This document shows, in pieces, positions 51,296-59,266 of a DNA stretch of 64,000 nucleotides. Position numbers and translations under genes: made by a program. The stretch is from Anaerolentibacter hominis (lineage in GTDB: Bacteria; Bacillota; Clostridia; Lachnospirales; Lachnospiraceae), in the NCBI RefSeq assembly GCF_032380675.1, contig NZ_JAWDIX010000004.1, positions 62,001-126,000 of the forward strand, given 5' to 3'. Each line of letters opens with the position of its first letter. Position 1 is the first letter of the stretch. The notes under the pieces are model-generated. The model saw only the letters and a list, made by a program, of their open reading frames with translations. It did not search any database and was not told the DNA's origin.

Positions 51296-52867
51296 ATGAA
51301 ACTGCGGGAACGTCTGATGACGGCTTTTTTAATCACGATGCTATTTCCAATTTTGCTGCTGGCAGTTGCCGGCGGCCTGATTTACGTGCTGCAGAATAAT
51401 TCGATTGAGAAACATTATGATGTAAATGACGGTGTTACGCAGGTCCTATACAGCCCGATCCGGATTTTTGATAAAGCGACAAAGGAAACCTTTGCACAGG
51501 TTCAGAAGACGGCAGCAGAGAACCCTGAGAAGTTTGAAGATATGGAATATCTCACCGGGCTTGATCAGGAGTTAAACACCTGCTCATCCTTCCTGCTGGT
51601 GCGAAAGGGAAACGAAATTTTTTATAATGGCGATGCTTCCGCTTACCGCACAATGGAAGCGGAGCTGCCCGACTATTCAGGGCCGGATTCCTATGAAGGA
51701 AGCTATTACATGAGCGGGGAGAAGGCGTTTCTGCTCAAGCAGCAGGATTTTTTATTCTCGGATGGATCAGAGGGATCGCTTTTCCTGGTGACGGATGTGA
51801 ATACGCTCCTGCCCCAGGCTAAATCTTTTATCAGCCAGATACTATTTTCGATTGTTTTGATTCTCTGCATCACGGCATTGATCCTGACCTACTGGATCTA
51901 TCAGGGAATTTTCCGGCCGCTGAGCGAGCTGTGGAAGGCTACCAATGAAATACAGAAGGGAAACCTGGAGTATTCGATTAAGGCGGAGTCGAACGACGAG
52001 ATCGGCATGCTGTGCAGAGATTTTGAGAAGATGCGTATCCGCCTGAAAGCGATGATTGACCGCCAGATACAGTATCAGGAGGACTCCAGGGAACTGGTGG
52101 GGAATATTTCCCATGATCTGAAGACTCCGCTGACGGCGATAAAGGGATATACAGAAGGCATCATGGATGGTATCGCAGATACTCCCCAGAAGCAGGAGAA
52201 GTACCTGAAAACGATTTATGCCAAAGCGAATGACATGACCTATCTGGTGGACGAACTGGCTGATTTTACGAAAATCGAGAGTGATGCCATGGTTTATAAT
52301 TTCAAGGAATTAAATGTTGCGGAATTTTTCTCGGACTGTATTAATGAACGCAGCCTGGATATGGAGGTAAAAAATATAGAACTCTGCTACTATAACGAGA
52401 TTCCGCAGGATGTGACGGTTATGGCCGATGGAGAGCAGCTAAAGAGGGTAATTAATAATATTTTCGGGAATTCTCTGAAATATATGGACAAGAAGAAAGG
52501 GATTATCAATATACGGATCAAAGACCAGGGTGACTTTGTGGCAATTCAGATAGAGGACAACGGCAAAGGGATTGCCAAGGATGAAGTGGATCATATTTTT
52601 GAGAGATTTTACCGGACGGATGCTTCCAGAAATTCGGCAAAAGGTGGAAGCGGACTGGGGCTTTCCATTGCCAAGAAGATTATTGATGATCACGGGGGAA
52701 AAATATATGCGAAGAGCGGAGAGGGCATGGGAACTGCGATCTGCTTTACGCTGAAAAAATACGGAGCCAGAGGGGAGAAGGCTGAGGCTGAAATTCCGGT
52801 GCCTCCGCCGAAGAAACGAATTATAAGGATTCCTTCCAATCCATTTAAAAATCATGAAAGGATGTGA
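51296..52867 (+). CDS. Membrane sensor histidine kinase
   Basis: A 523-residue kinase. TM1 LITMLFPILLLAVAGGLIYV and TM2 near residues 180-203 enclose a 150-residue extracytoplasmic sensor. HAMP: YQGIFRPLSELWKATNEIQKGNLEYSI. HisKA: LVGNISHDLKTPLTAIKGY (phospho-His). HATPase: NNIFGNSLKYM (N box), IEDNGKGI (G1), FERFYR (F box), GGSGLGLSIAKKIIDDHGG (G2). A C-terminal tail rich in Pro and basic residues is unusual. GGAGG lies upstream of the ATG. The regulator gene overlaps its stop by 4 nt. Confidence 0.93.
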   Translation: MKLRERLMTAFLITMLFPILLLAVAGGLIYVLQNNSIEKHYDVNDGVTQVLYSPIRIFDKATKETFAQVQKTAAENPEKFEDMEYLTGLDQELNTCSSFLLVRKGNEIFYNGDASAYRTMEAELPDYSGPDSYEGSYYMSGEKAFLLKQQDFLFSDGSEGSLFLVTDVNTLLPQAKSFISQILFSIVLILCITALILTYWIYQGIFRPLSELWKATNEIQKGNLEYSIKAESNDEIGMLCRDFEKMRIRLKAMIDRQIQYQEDSRELVGNISHDLKTPLTAIKGYTEGIMDGIADTPQKQEKYLKTIYAKANDMTYLVDELADFTKIESDAMVYNFKELNVAEFFSDCINERSLDMEVKNIELCYYNEIPQDVTVMADGEQLKRVINNIFGNSLKYMDKKKGIINIRIKDQGDFVAIQIEDNGKGIAKDEVDHIFERFYRTDASRNSAKGGSGLGLSIAKKIIDDHGGKIYAKSGEGMGTAICFTLKKYGARGEKAEAEIPVPPPKKRIIRIPSNPFKNHERM

Positions 52868-53565
52868 AAGACGTGGATCGAGTTCTGATTATTGAAGATG
52901 AGATTACGATCGCAGAGCTGGAGAAGGACTATCTGGAGCTGAGTGATATTCAGGTGGATATTGAGTGCAACGGGCCCGCCGGACTGGAGGCGGCTCTGGC
53001 TGAGAACTATAATCTGATTATACTGGATTTAATGCTGCCGGGACTGGATGGGTTTGAAATTTGCAGGGCTATCCGGGAGAAGAAGAATATTCCGATTATT
53101 CTGGTTTCTGCCAAGAAAGAGGATGTAGACAAAATAAGGGGGCTTGGACTGGGAGCGGACGACTATATGACGAAGCCGTTCAGTCCCAGTGAGCTGGTCG
53201 CCAGGGTGAAGGCCCATCTGGCGAGGTATCAGCGGCTGATAGGTTCCGGCATAAAGGAAAACGAGATTATTGAGATCAGAGGACTTAAGATTGATAAAAC
53301 AGCCCGCCGTGTGTATATTCACGGAGAGGAGAAGCAGTTTACCACGAAAGAATTTGATTTGATTACATTTCTGGCACAGAATCCCAACCACGTTTTTACG
53401 AAGGAAGAGTTATTTGAAAAGATCTGGGACATGGAGGCGATCGGCAACGATACGGCCACGGTGACGGTTCATATTAAGAAGATTCGGGAAAAGATTGAGG
53501 TGGACACTTCAAAGCCTCAGTATATAGAGACGATCTGGGGTGTGGGATACCGGTTCAAAGTGTAG
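52864..53565 (+). CDS. OmpR-family response regulator
   Basis: A 233-residue regulator: RVLIIEDEITIAEL (acidic pocket), LIILDLMLPGLDGFEIC (phospho-Asp), ILVSAKKEDVDKIRGLGLGADDYMTKPF (Lys), winged helix with QFTTKEFDLITFLAQNPNHVFTKEELFEKIW and ATVTVHIKKIREKIE, ending TIWGVGYRFKV. GTG 52864 overlaps the kinase stop (GTGA). Cognate pair with the preceding kinase; target genes unknown. Confidence 0.94.
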   Translation: MKDVDRVLIIEDEITIAELEKDYLELSDIQVDIECNGPAGLEAALAENYNLIILDLMLPGLDGFEICRAIREKKNIPIILVSAKKEDVDKIRGLGLGADDYMTKPFSPSELVARVKAHLARYQRLIGSGIKENEIIEIRGLKIDKTARRVYIHGEEKQFTTKEFDLITFLAQNPNHVFTKEELFEKIWDMEAIGNDTATVTVHIKKIREKIEVDTSKPQYIETIWGVGYRFKV

Positions 53566-53616
53566 GAAAGATAAGAAAGGGACGGGAGGGCGGGGAGATT
53601 ACCTCCGGGATTGAAG

Positions 53617-54312
53617 ATGAACTTGAAAATAGTAATGGAAGATACCCATTTTATCGTGTGTGAGAAACCGCCGGGAGTGCCGTCTCAGGGGGACCGGTCC
53701 GGAGCTCTGGACATGATCAGCCTTCTTCGCAATTATAGAATGGAGAATGAAAACTCAGACGGCATTCCTGAGATTTATCCGGTACACCGGCTGGACCGCC
53801 CGGTGGGAGGAGTAATGGTATATGCCAAGACTCCGTTTGGCGCCAGGGAACTGAGCCGGCAGGCGGCCGGGGAAGGAATGAAAAAGAAGTATCTGGCTGT
53901 TGTGGGACAGGATCTGAGCAGCAGGCAGGGAGAAAATCCCGTACTGCTGATTGACTGGCTCGTCAGAGACGGGGCCAGGAATATGTCAAGGGTGGTGTCC
54001 GCGGATACTCCGGAAGCAAAAGAGGCAAAGCTCTATTATCAGGTCAGGCAGGTACAGGATGGCTGTTCCCTGCTGGAGGTGACGCTGCTTACCGGCCGGC
54101 ATCATCAGATAAGGGTACAGCTTGCAAACGCAGGAATTCCCATTTACGGTGATACAAAATATAACTCGTCCTTTCAGGCCTACAGAGGGAAAAATCAGCT
54201 TGCCCTGTTTGCATATGAACTGAAATTCAGGCACCCAAAGACCGGAAGAGAATTAAAGTTCAGACAGAAGCCGGAGTACGGAATATTCCGTGATTTTACG
54301 GCGGGCGTATGA
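53617..54312 (+). CDS. RluA-family pseudouridine synthase
   Basis: A 231-residue RNA pseudouridine synthase. The catalytic motif HRLDRPVGGVMVYAKT carries the active-site Asp (HRLDRP), and CEKPPGVPSQGDR, KKKYLAVV, LTGRHHQIRVQLANAGIPIYGD are the other RluA signatures. The S4 domain is missing, as in the short RluC/D-like branch. Start ATG 53617 follows GGGA by 6 nt. It follows the two-component pair in the same direction. The RNA target cannot be told. Confidence 0.88.
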   Translation: MNLKIVMEDTHFIVCEKPPGVPSQGDRSGALDMISLLRNYRMENENSDGIPEIYPVHRLDRPVGGVMVYAKTPFGARELSRQAAGEGMKKKYLAVVGQDLSSRQGENPVLLIDWLVRDGARNMSRVVSADTPEAKEAKLYYQVRQVQDGCSLLEVTLLTGRHHQIRVQLANAGIPIYGDTKYNSSFQAYRGKNQLALFAYELKFRHPKTGRELKFRQKPEYGIFRDFTAGV

Positions 54313-54373
54313 TGGCGGATAGACTATGATGCGGTACAGATGGATTGAAAAATGCATGAGAGAGAAGATCTAT

Positions 54374-54412
54374 CGGGGAGAAAATTAGTAATAATTACTA
54401 ATTTTCTCCCCG
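54374..54412. promoter_or_regulatory. 39-bp perfect palindrome upstream of the ABC importer
   Basis: CGGGGAGAAAATTAGTAAT and its exact complement around one central base. It has no following T-run, so it is a poor terminator; it ends 5 nt before the -35 of the next operon and could be an operator. Confidence 0.6.
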
Positions 54413-54417
54413 AACTG

Positions 54418-54446
54418 TTGACGGCCGTGTGCTGTTAAGATATAAT
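54418..54446 (+). promoter_or_regulatory. Promoter of the NMT1/SsuA-type ABC importer
   Basis: TTGACG (54418-54423), 17-nt spacer, TATAAT (54441-54446). The leader of about 60 nt has the hairpin CCGG-N2-GCC-CAGGA-GGC-N2-CCGG. Confidence 0.75.
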
Positions 54447-54510
54447 AAGCTCGATAGATCTGACCGGACGCCCAGGAGGCTACCGGGAAGAAAGAAAGGA
54501 AGAGATAACT

Positions 54511-55584
54511 ATGAAAAGCAACATGAAAAGACTACTGGCACTGATCCTTGTGTGCGCGATGGCAATGGCTATGTTAACCGGCTGCGGCAAGAAGGAGGAA
54601 AACCAACCTGAGAACACTCCATCTGAGTCTCAAACAAATCAGGATGACGGTGATCAGACACCGGAACCGAAGGTTGAGGACGAAGAAAAAGAAAAGCTGG
54701 ATATTAACGTAGCTGCATTAAAAGGGCCGACTATCATGGGTATGGTTAAGCTGATGAAAGACAGTGACGACGGCACAACTGCAAATAACTACAATGTTAC
54801 GGTTGCAGGAGCAGCGGATGAGGTAACTGCGGGCCTTATGAAAGGTGATATCAGTATTGCCGCGATTCCCAGCAATCTGGCATCGGTTTTGTATAACAAA
54901 TCCGAGGGAAAAGTTAAGGTTGCGGCGATTAATACCCTGGGAGTTCTCTATATTCTGGAAACAGGAGACTCCATCCAGTCAGTGGAAGATTTAAAGGGCA
55001 AGACGATTTATACGACCGGTAAGGGAACGACGCCGGAATATACATTGAATTATCTGCTCACATCCTATGGGCTTGATCCGGAGAAGGATGTGACGATTGA
55101 ATTTAAGTCAGAGGCAGCAGAGGTTGTATCCCTGCTGGCCGGGACAGAGAATGCAATCGCTATGCTGCCCCAGCCCCAGGTGACCATTGCCATGAGCCAG
55201 AATGAGAAGCTCAGAGTCGCGCTGGATGTCACCAAAGAGTGGGAGGCGAAAGCAGAAAACGGCAGTACGATAACGACCGGTGTAATTGCGGTGAATGCTA
55301 AATTCCTGGAAGAGCATCCGGAGGCCGTGGAACAGTTTCTGACCGAATATGAAGCTTCTGCTAAATATGCAAATGAGAATATAGATGAAACAGCTGCACT
55401 TTTAGAGCAGTATGATATTTTTAAAGCCGGTGTGGCGAAGAAGGCAATACCTATGTGTAATATTACCTTTATCCGCGGTGATGAAATGAAAACAAAACTA
55501 AATGGTTACCTGGAAGTTTTATTTGAACAGAATCCTCAGGCCGTTGGCGGGAAATTGCCGGCGGATGATTTCTATCTTAAATAA
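54511..55584 (+). CDS. ABC transporter substrate-binding lipoprotein (NMT1/SsuA type)
   Basis: A 357-residue lipoprotein: signal LLALILVCAMAMAMLTGCGKK with lipobox, then an acidic linker. The mature protein starts KLDINVAALKGPTIMGMVKLM and has DISIAAIPSNLASVLYN, VEDLKGKTIYTTGKGTTPEYTLNYLL and FKSEAAEVVSLL, which fits the NMT1/SsuA/TauA binding-protein family used for nitrate, sulfonates, thiamine precursors or guanidine-like compounds. The substrate cannot be read. Start ATG 54511 is preceded by AAAGGAAGAGA. Permease and ATPase follow. Confidence 0.85.
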   Translation: MKSNMKRLLALILVCAMAMAMLTGCGKKEENQPENTPSESQTNQDDGDQTPEPKVEDEEKEKLDINVAALKGPTIMGMVKLMKDSDDGTTANNYNVTVAGAADEVTAGLMKGDISIAAIPSNLASVLYNKSEGKVKVAAINTLGVLYILETGDSIQSVEDLKGKTIYTTGKGTTPEYTLNYLLTSYGLDPEKDVTIEFKSEAAEVVSLLAGTENAIAMLPQPQVTIAMSQNEKLRVALDVTKEWEAKAENGSTITTGVIAVNAKFLEEHPEAVEQFLTEYEASAKYANENIDETAALLEQYDIFKAGVAKKAIPMCNITFIRGDEMKTKLNGYLEVLFEQNPQAVGGKLPADDFYLK

Positions 55585-55623
55585 AGTGAGGACTTAATGA
55601 AAAGCTAAAGGACAGGAGTGACC

Positions 55624-56373
55624 ATGAAAAAGTATCATTATAAGATCATTACGGTCTGCTTCTGGCTGGCCGTGTGGCAGATTTTAAGTGTGGTTATTCA
55701 GGAGGAGATGCTTTTTGCATCTCCTCTTATCACAATAAAGACATTGTTTCGCCTTCTGGCGCAGTCAGATTTCTGGAAGGTTATTGCCAGCTCATTTCTC
55801 CGCATTACAGGAGGCTTTTTTCTCGCGCTTCTGGCGGGGATTTTACTGGCGGCATTTTCTTATTACAGCCGGCTGGTTAGAGAGCTGATGAGCCCGGTTA
55901 TGAAGGTGATACAGGCTACTCCGGTTGCATCGTTTATTATTCTGGCGTTAATATGGATTAATTCCAAAAATCTGGCGGTGCTGATTTCATTTCTAATTGT
56001 GCTTCCTGTAGTGTATTCTAATGTCCTCCGGGGATTTCTGGAAACTGACAGGAAACTTCTGGAGATGGCCAGAGTATTTAACATCCCGTTCTTCTTAAAA
56101 ATGCGCTATATTTTTCTGCCCTCTGTGCGGCCCTATCTGATCTCCGCGATTTCTGTAGGGTTAGGTTTATGCTGGAAGGCGGGTGTGGCGGCTGAGGTGA
56201 TCGGCCTGCCTGCGAATTCCATCGGAGCAGAATTATACGATGCTAAGCTGTATCTGCTGACGCCGGAGCTGTTTGCCTGGACGTTTGTGATTATACTGCT
56301 GAGTATGGGATTTGAAAAACTGGTGATGTATCTGATCAGACGTATATCCGGGAACAGAGTGAAAAATGTGTAG
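55624..56373 (+). CDS. ABC transporter permease (SsuC/TauC type)
   Basis: A 249-residue membrane protein with six helices. EAA-type loop: FLETDRKLLEMARVFNIPFFLKMRYIFLPSVRPYLI, preceded by VIQATPVASFIILALIWI and followed by GLGLCWKAGVAAEVIGLPANSIGAELYDAKLY. It matches the permeases of nitrate/sulfonate importers. ATG 55624 is preferred because AGGAG lies 6 nt upstream. Pairs with the downstream ATPase. Confidence 0.88.
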   Translation: MKKYHYKIITVCFWLAVWQILSVVIQEEMLFASPLITIKTLFRLLAQSDFWKVIASSFLRITGGFFLALLAGILLAAFSYYSRLVRELMSPVMKVIQATPVASFIILALIWINSKNLAVLISFLIVLPVVYSNVLRGFLETDRKLLEMARVFNIPFFLKMRYIFLPSVRPYLISAISVGLGLCWKAGVAAEVIGLPANSIGAELYDAKLYLLTPELFAWTFVIILLSMGFEKLVMYLIRRISGNRVKNV

Positions 56374-56406
56374 GTGCATACGGGGCGATATGCAGGGAGA
56401 ATAAGG

Positions 56407-56472
56407 GTTGAAAGAGATCTTTCAACTCTGCGTATTAGGGTCTGTTCCCGTTTTGGAAGCAGCTCAAAACGG
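56407..56472 (+). other. Two hairpins between permease and ATPase genes
   Basis: GTTGAAAGA-GA-TCTTTCAAC (56407-56426) and TCCCGTTTTG-N9-CAAAACGGGA (56445-56473), both perfect. They may reduce expression of the ATPase relative to the permease or protect the mRNA. Confidence 0.5.
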
Positions 56473-56491
56473 GAAAGGCAGGGGAAGAGAT

Positions 56492-57076
56492 ATGAAACAG
56501 AATGAGATTGTTCTTGAACATATAAAGAAAGCATATGGCCAGCTGACCGTTTTTCGGGACCTGAATCTGACTATTCCCGGCGGAAAGATAACTGCTCTGA
56601 TGGGAGCGTCCGGAATCGGCAAGACGACGCTTCTGCGCATTCTGATGGGTCTGGAAAAGCCGGACAGCGGCCGGATTACCGGGATGGCCGGCCGGCGGAT
56701 GACGGCAGTATTTCAGGAAGACAGGCTCTGTGAGGAAGAGGATGCCTTTGTGAATGTGAAGCTGGGATGCGGATTTGACCGGTCTGACGAGATGATCCGG
56801 AAAGAGTTTGAACGGGTTGACTTGAAGGACTATGAGAAAAAACCGGTCAGCAGCCTGTCCGGAGGAATGAAACGCCGGGTGGCTATTGTGCGGGCAATGC
56901 TTGCACCAGGTGATCTGGTGATTCTGGATGAGCCGTTTCAGGGGCTGGATAAGAACTTAAAGGAACTGGTAATGGACTATGTCGCGGCAAAAGTACAGGG
57001 GAAAACGGTCATAATGGTAACCCATCAGCGGGAAGAGGCGGAGAAATTGGCGGAGCAGATACTTACCCTGGAATAA
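56492..57076 (+). CDS. ABC transporter ATP-binding protein (SsuB/TauB type), compact
   Basis: A 194-residue ABC ATPase, shorter than the usual 240-260: Walker A GASGIGKTT, a short Q-loop region (MTAVFQEDRLCEEEDAF), signature LSGGMKRRVAIVRA, Walker B LVILDEPFQGLDK and switch THQREEAEKL. The C-terminal part after the switch is only about 10 residues. All catalytic motifs are intact, so it should be active with the upstream permease. ATG 56492 has GGGGAAGAGA upstream. Confidence 0.88.
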   Translation: MKQNEIVLEHIKKAYGQLTVFRDLNLTIPGGKITALMGASGIGKTTLLRILMGLEKPDSGRITGMAGRRMTAVFQEDRLCEEEDAFVNVKLGCGFDRSDEMIRKEFERVDLKDYEKKPVSSLSGGMKRRVAIVRAMLAPGDLVILDEPFQGLDKNLKELVMDYVAAKVQGKTVIMVTHQREEAEKLAEQILTLE

Positions 57077-57090
57077 GAAAAAGGCTATTG

Positions 57091-57125
57091 GACACAGAGT
57101 GATAAAAACACTCTGTGTCTTTTTC
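57091..57125 (+). terminator. Rho-independent terminator after ABC importer operon
   Basis: GACACAGAGTG-N7-CACTCTGTGTC, 11-bp perfect stem followed by TTTTTC. Confidence 0.92.
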
Positions 57126-57193
57126 TTTGCTTAGGAAGATTCTAAACTTAACTTAGTAACAAAAAGACCTGGTGGGGATGCGTACTTCTTTTA

Positions 57194-57249
57194 TTGACAG
57201 ATGCACACGACTGTGGTAGTGTAGAGATAGATAAACTACTGGAGTCGTG
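57194..57249 (+). promoter_or_regulatory. Promoter and operator of the BlaI/M56 operon
   Basis: TTGACA (57194-57199), 17-nt spacer, TAGTGT (57217-57222). CACGACTGTGGTAGT (57206-57220) and ACTACTGGAGTCGTG (57235-57249) form a 15-bp inverted repeat with 3 mismatches that spans spacer, -10 and start site. A natural binding site for the BlaI-type repressor encoded next. Confidence 0.7.
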
Positions 57250-57263
57250 TAAAGGAGAATGAG

Positions 57264-57623
57264 ATGGATATTAAGCTGTTTGATTCTGAATTAAAAGTTA
57301 TGTCTGTGCTCTGGAATGAGGGAGACACTACCGCCAAGCATATTTCTGATGTGCTGAAAGAGGAGACAGGCTGGAATATGAATACGACCTATACACTGAT
57401 TAAAAGATGCATTAAGAAGGGGGCAATCAGCCGCAGCGAGCCTAATTTCATGTGTCATGCGCTGGTGCCCAAGGAAGCGGTACAGGAGGCGGAGACGAAT
57501 GAACTGATTAACAAGGTGTATGATGGATCTGCTGATAAATTATTTGCGGCGCTGCTGGGGAGAAAGAAACTCTCACCGGAACAGATTGAGAAACTGAAAC
57601 AGATTGTTGACGGTCTGGAATAA
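57264..57623 (+). CDS. BlaI/MecI family transcriptional repressor
   Basis: A 119-residue winged-helix repressor: SELKVMSVLWNEGDTTAKHISDVLKEETGWNMNTTYTLIKRCIKKGAISRSE is the MecI/BlaI DNA-binding domain, with the helix W-x(7)-A-K-H-I-S-D and recognition segment NTTYTLIKRC. The C-terminus dimerises and is the usual proteolysis site. AAAGGAG precedes the ATG. The metallopeptidase partner is the next gene, so regulation by its cleavage is expected. Confidence 0.93.
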   Translation: MDIKLFDSELKVMSVLWNEGDTTAKHISDVLKEETGWNMNTTYTLIKRCIKKGAISRSEPNFMCHALVPKEAVQEAETNELINKVYDGSADKLFAALLGRKKLSPEQIEKLKQIVDGLE

Positions 57624-57677
57624 GAGGACAAGGCTGGTTAAAACGGACAGCGTAAATGCTTCGGAATGGAGGGAAAT

Positions 57678-59210
57678 ATGAATCTTCTGCAAATGAGTAT
57701 TGCCGGCGGGGTGATGATACTGGCGGTTGCCGTGATACGTGCGCTGTTCCTTCATAAGCTGCCAAAGAAGACCTTTGTTATTTTATGGGGTATTGTACTG
57801 CTGCGGCTGATGATTCCCGTTTCACTGCCGTCAACTTTCAGTATTTATTCGTTTACCCCGGCGATGGATGCGGTAAAGGATACCCCGGCGGAGAGATACC
57901 TGCCGATTTTTCAGGAGGCAGAGACCGTTTCGCAGCCGGAGCAGCCGATCCCGGAGCGGAATCGATTTCCTCTTTGGACATTTATTTGGGCGGCCGGAGC
58001 CGTTCTCAGCGCCTTGTTCTTTGTCTTGTCTTATATCCGGTGCCGGCTTGATTTCCGCACTTCTCTTCCGGTCAATCATGAATATGCGGACAGATGGCTG
58101 AAAGAGCATTCTCTCCGCAGAATGATTTCCATCCGGCAGTCCGGCTGCGTAGCAGCTCCGCTTACTTACGGGATCATCCATCCGGTTATTCTGATGCCGA
58201 AATCAACGGATTGGACAGATACCGGGCAGATGGAATATGTTCTGGCACATGAATATACCCATATCAGGAAAATGGATGGGATAAGGAAACTTGCGCTTAC
58301 AGCGGCTCTGTGCGTTCATTGGTTCAATCCGGTGGTCTGGCTTATGTATTATCTGGCTAACAGGGATATTGAACTGTGCTGTGATGAGGCCGTGGTCCGG
58401 ATGTTTGGACAGGGAACCAGATCTGCTTATGCCTTTACACTGATCAGCATGGAAGAAAAGAAAAGCAGTATTCAGCCGCTTTGCAGTAATTTCAGCAGGC
58501 CTGCCATTAAAGAAAGGATAACCGCAATTATGAAAATAAAAAAGAAATCATTGTCAGCCGTTTTGGCTGCAGCCGGACTGATCATTGCAGTATCTGCAGT
58601 GTTTGCCACGTCCGCTGTCGCTGCAAATGAACCTGTTTTACAGCTGGGGCAGAAGATGAGCCAGCCGCTTTCCCATATCGGCAAATGGAAACCTGGTTCA
58701 AAGGCGGAGACGGAATCCGGGCAGATTTTTTCTGTTGACAGCGTAGAACTTCGCAGCTATGAACCTGGATATCCTTATCTTCATCCGGTCTATACCAACA
58801 GAACAGATCAAACTGTAACAAAGATTCAATATAGTATGCTGGCCTTTGATAAGGATGGCCAGCCGCTGAAAATCAAATGGTTCCCGATGGATTCATCCTT
58901 CCGGATTGCCTATAGCTATATGACAGACGAGGAACTGAACCTAAAGCCGGGCAAGACCTATGATGTGAGGGGAGGCTGGTCTCTGTATCCGAGCGGGGAC
59001 TGGGCGGAACTGACTAGGGAGGAAAAGAAGGAGGAAGGATCTGCCAGAGTGGTTTACTCTATGTACTGCATCAGTCAGATTACATTTAAGGACGGAAGCA
59101 AGTGGGTGAATCCGGACTTTGAGAACTGGAAAGATACTTATACGGGGAAAAAAGCAGAAGTTTCATTTCTGCAAAATTATTACCCCAGGGAATATGCGGT
59201 AACACAGTAA
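57678..59210 (+). CDS. BlaR1-like M56 membrane metallopeptidase without penicillin sensor
   Basis: A 510-residue protein. Helices near residues 5-25 and 33-50, then a cytoplasmic/M56 region with MEYVLAHEYTHIRKMDGIRK (zinc H-E-x-x-H) and LANRDIELCCDEAVVR (third ligand region), and helices before and after. In place of the BlaR1 penicillin-binding sensor (STxK, about 250 residues) it has a helix near 300 (SLSAVLAAAGLIIAVSAVFAT) and a 200-residue strand-rich extracytoplasmic domain. It should cleave the BlaI-like repressor when a signal arrives; the signal is unknown. ATG 57678 follows GGAGG. Confidence 0.85.
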   Translation: MNLLQMSIAGGVMILAVAVIRALFLHKLPKKTFVILWGIVLLRLMIPVSLPSTFSIYSFTPAMDAVKDTPAERYLPIFQEAETVSQPEQPIPERNRFPLWTFIWAAGAVLSALFFVLSYIRCRLDFRTSLPVNHEYADRWLKEHSLRRMISIRQSGCVAAPLTYGIIHPVILMPKSTDWTDTGQMEYVLAHEYTHIRKMDGIRKLALTAALCVHWFNPVVWLMYYLANRDIELCCDEAVVRMFGQGTRSAYAFTLISMEEKKSSIQPLCSNFSRPAIKERITAIMKIKKKSLSAVLAAAGLIIAVSAVFATSAVAANEPVLQLGQKMSQPLSHIGKWKPGSKAETESGQIFSVDSVELRSYEPGYPYLHPVYTNRTDQTVTKIQYSMLAFDKDGQPLKIKWFPMDSSFRIAYSYMTDEELNLKPGKTYDVRGGWSLYPSGDWAELTREEKKEEGSARVVYSMYCISQITFKDGSKWVNPDFENWKDTYTGKKAEVSFLQNYYPREYAVTQ

Positions 59211-59225
59211 AATTAATTGGAGCTT

Positions 59226-59264
59226 AAAACACACCGGGCGGCTAACAGCCGCCCGGTGTGTTTT
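59226..59264. terminator. Bidirectional terminator
   Basis: AAAACACACCGGGCGGC-TAACA-GCCGCCCGGTGTGTTTT, 17-bp perfect stem between the M56 gene (+) and aroC (-). Confidence 0.95.
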
Positions 59265-59266
59265 AT

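Noticed and set aside
51014..51399. Frames on both strands reading RAQPETEPTGGRRGCMAC twice
   Set aside because: They arise from the duplicated 53-bp extragenic repeat, have no ribosome sites, and are interrupted at repeat borders.
54447..54510. TPP or guanidine riboswitch in the importer leader
   Set aside because: Only a small hairpin; conserved TPP (CTGAGA, ACCTGATCT) or ykkC cores are missing.
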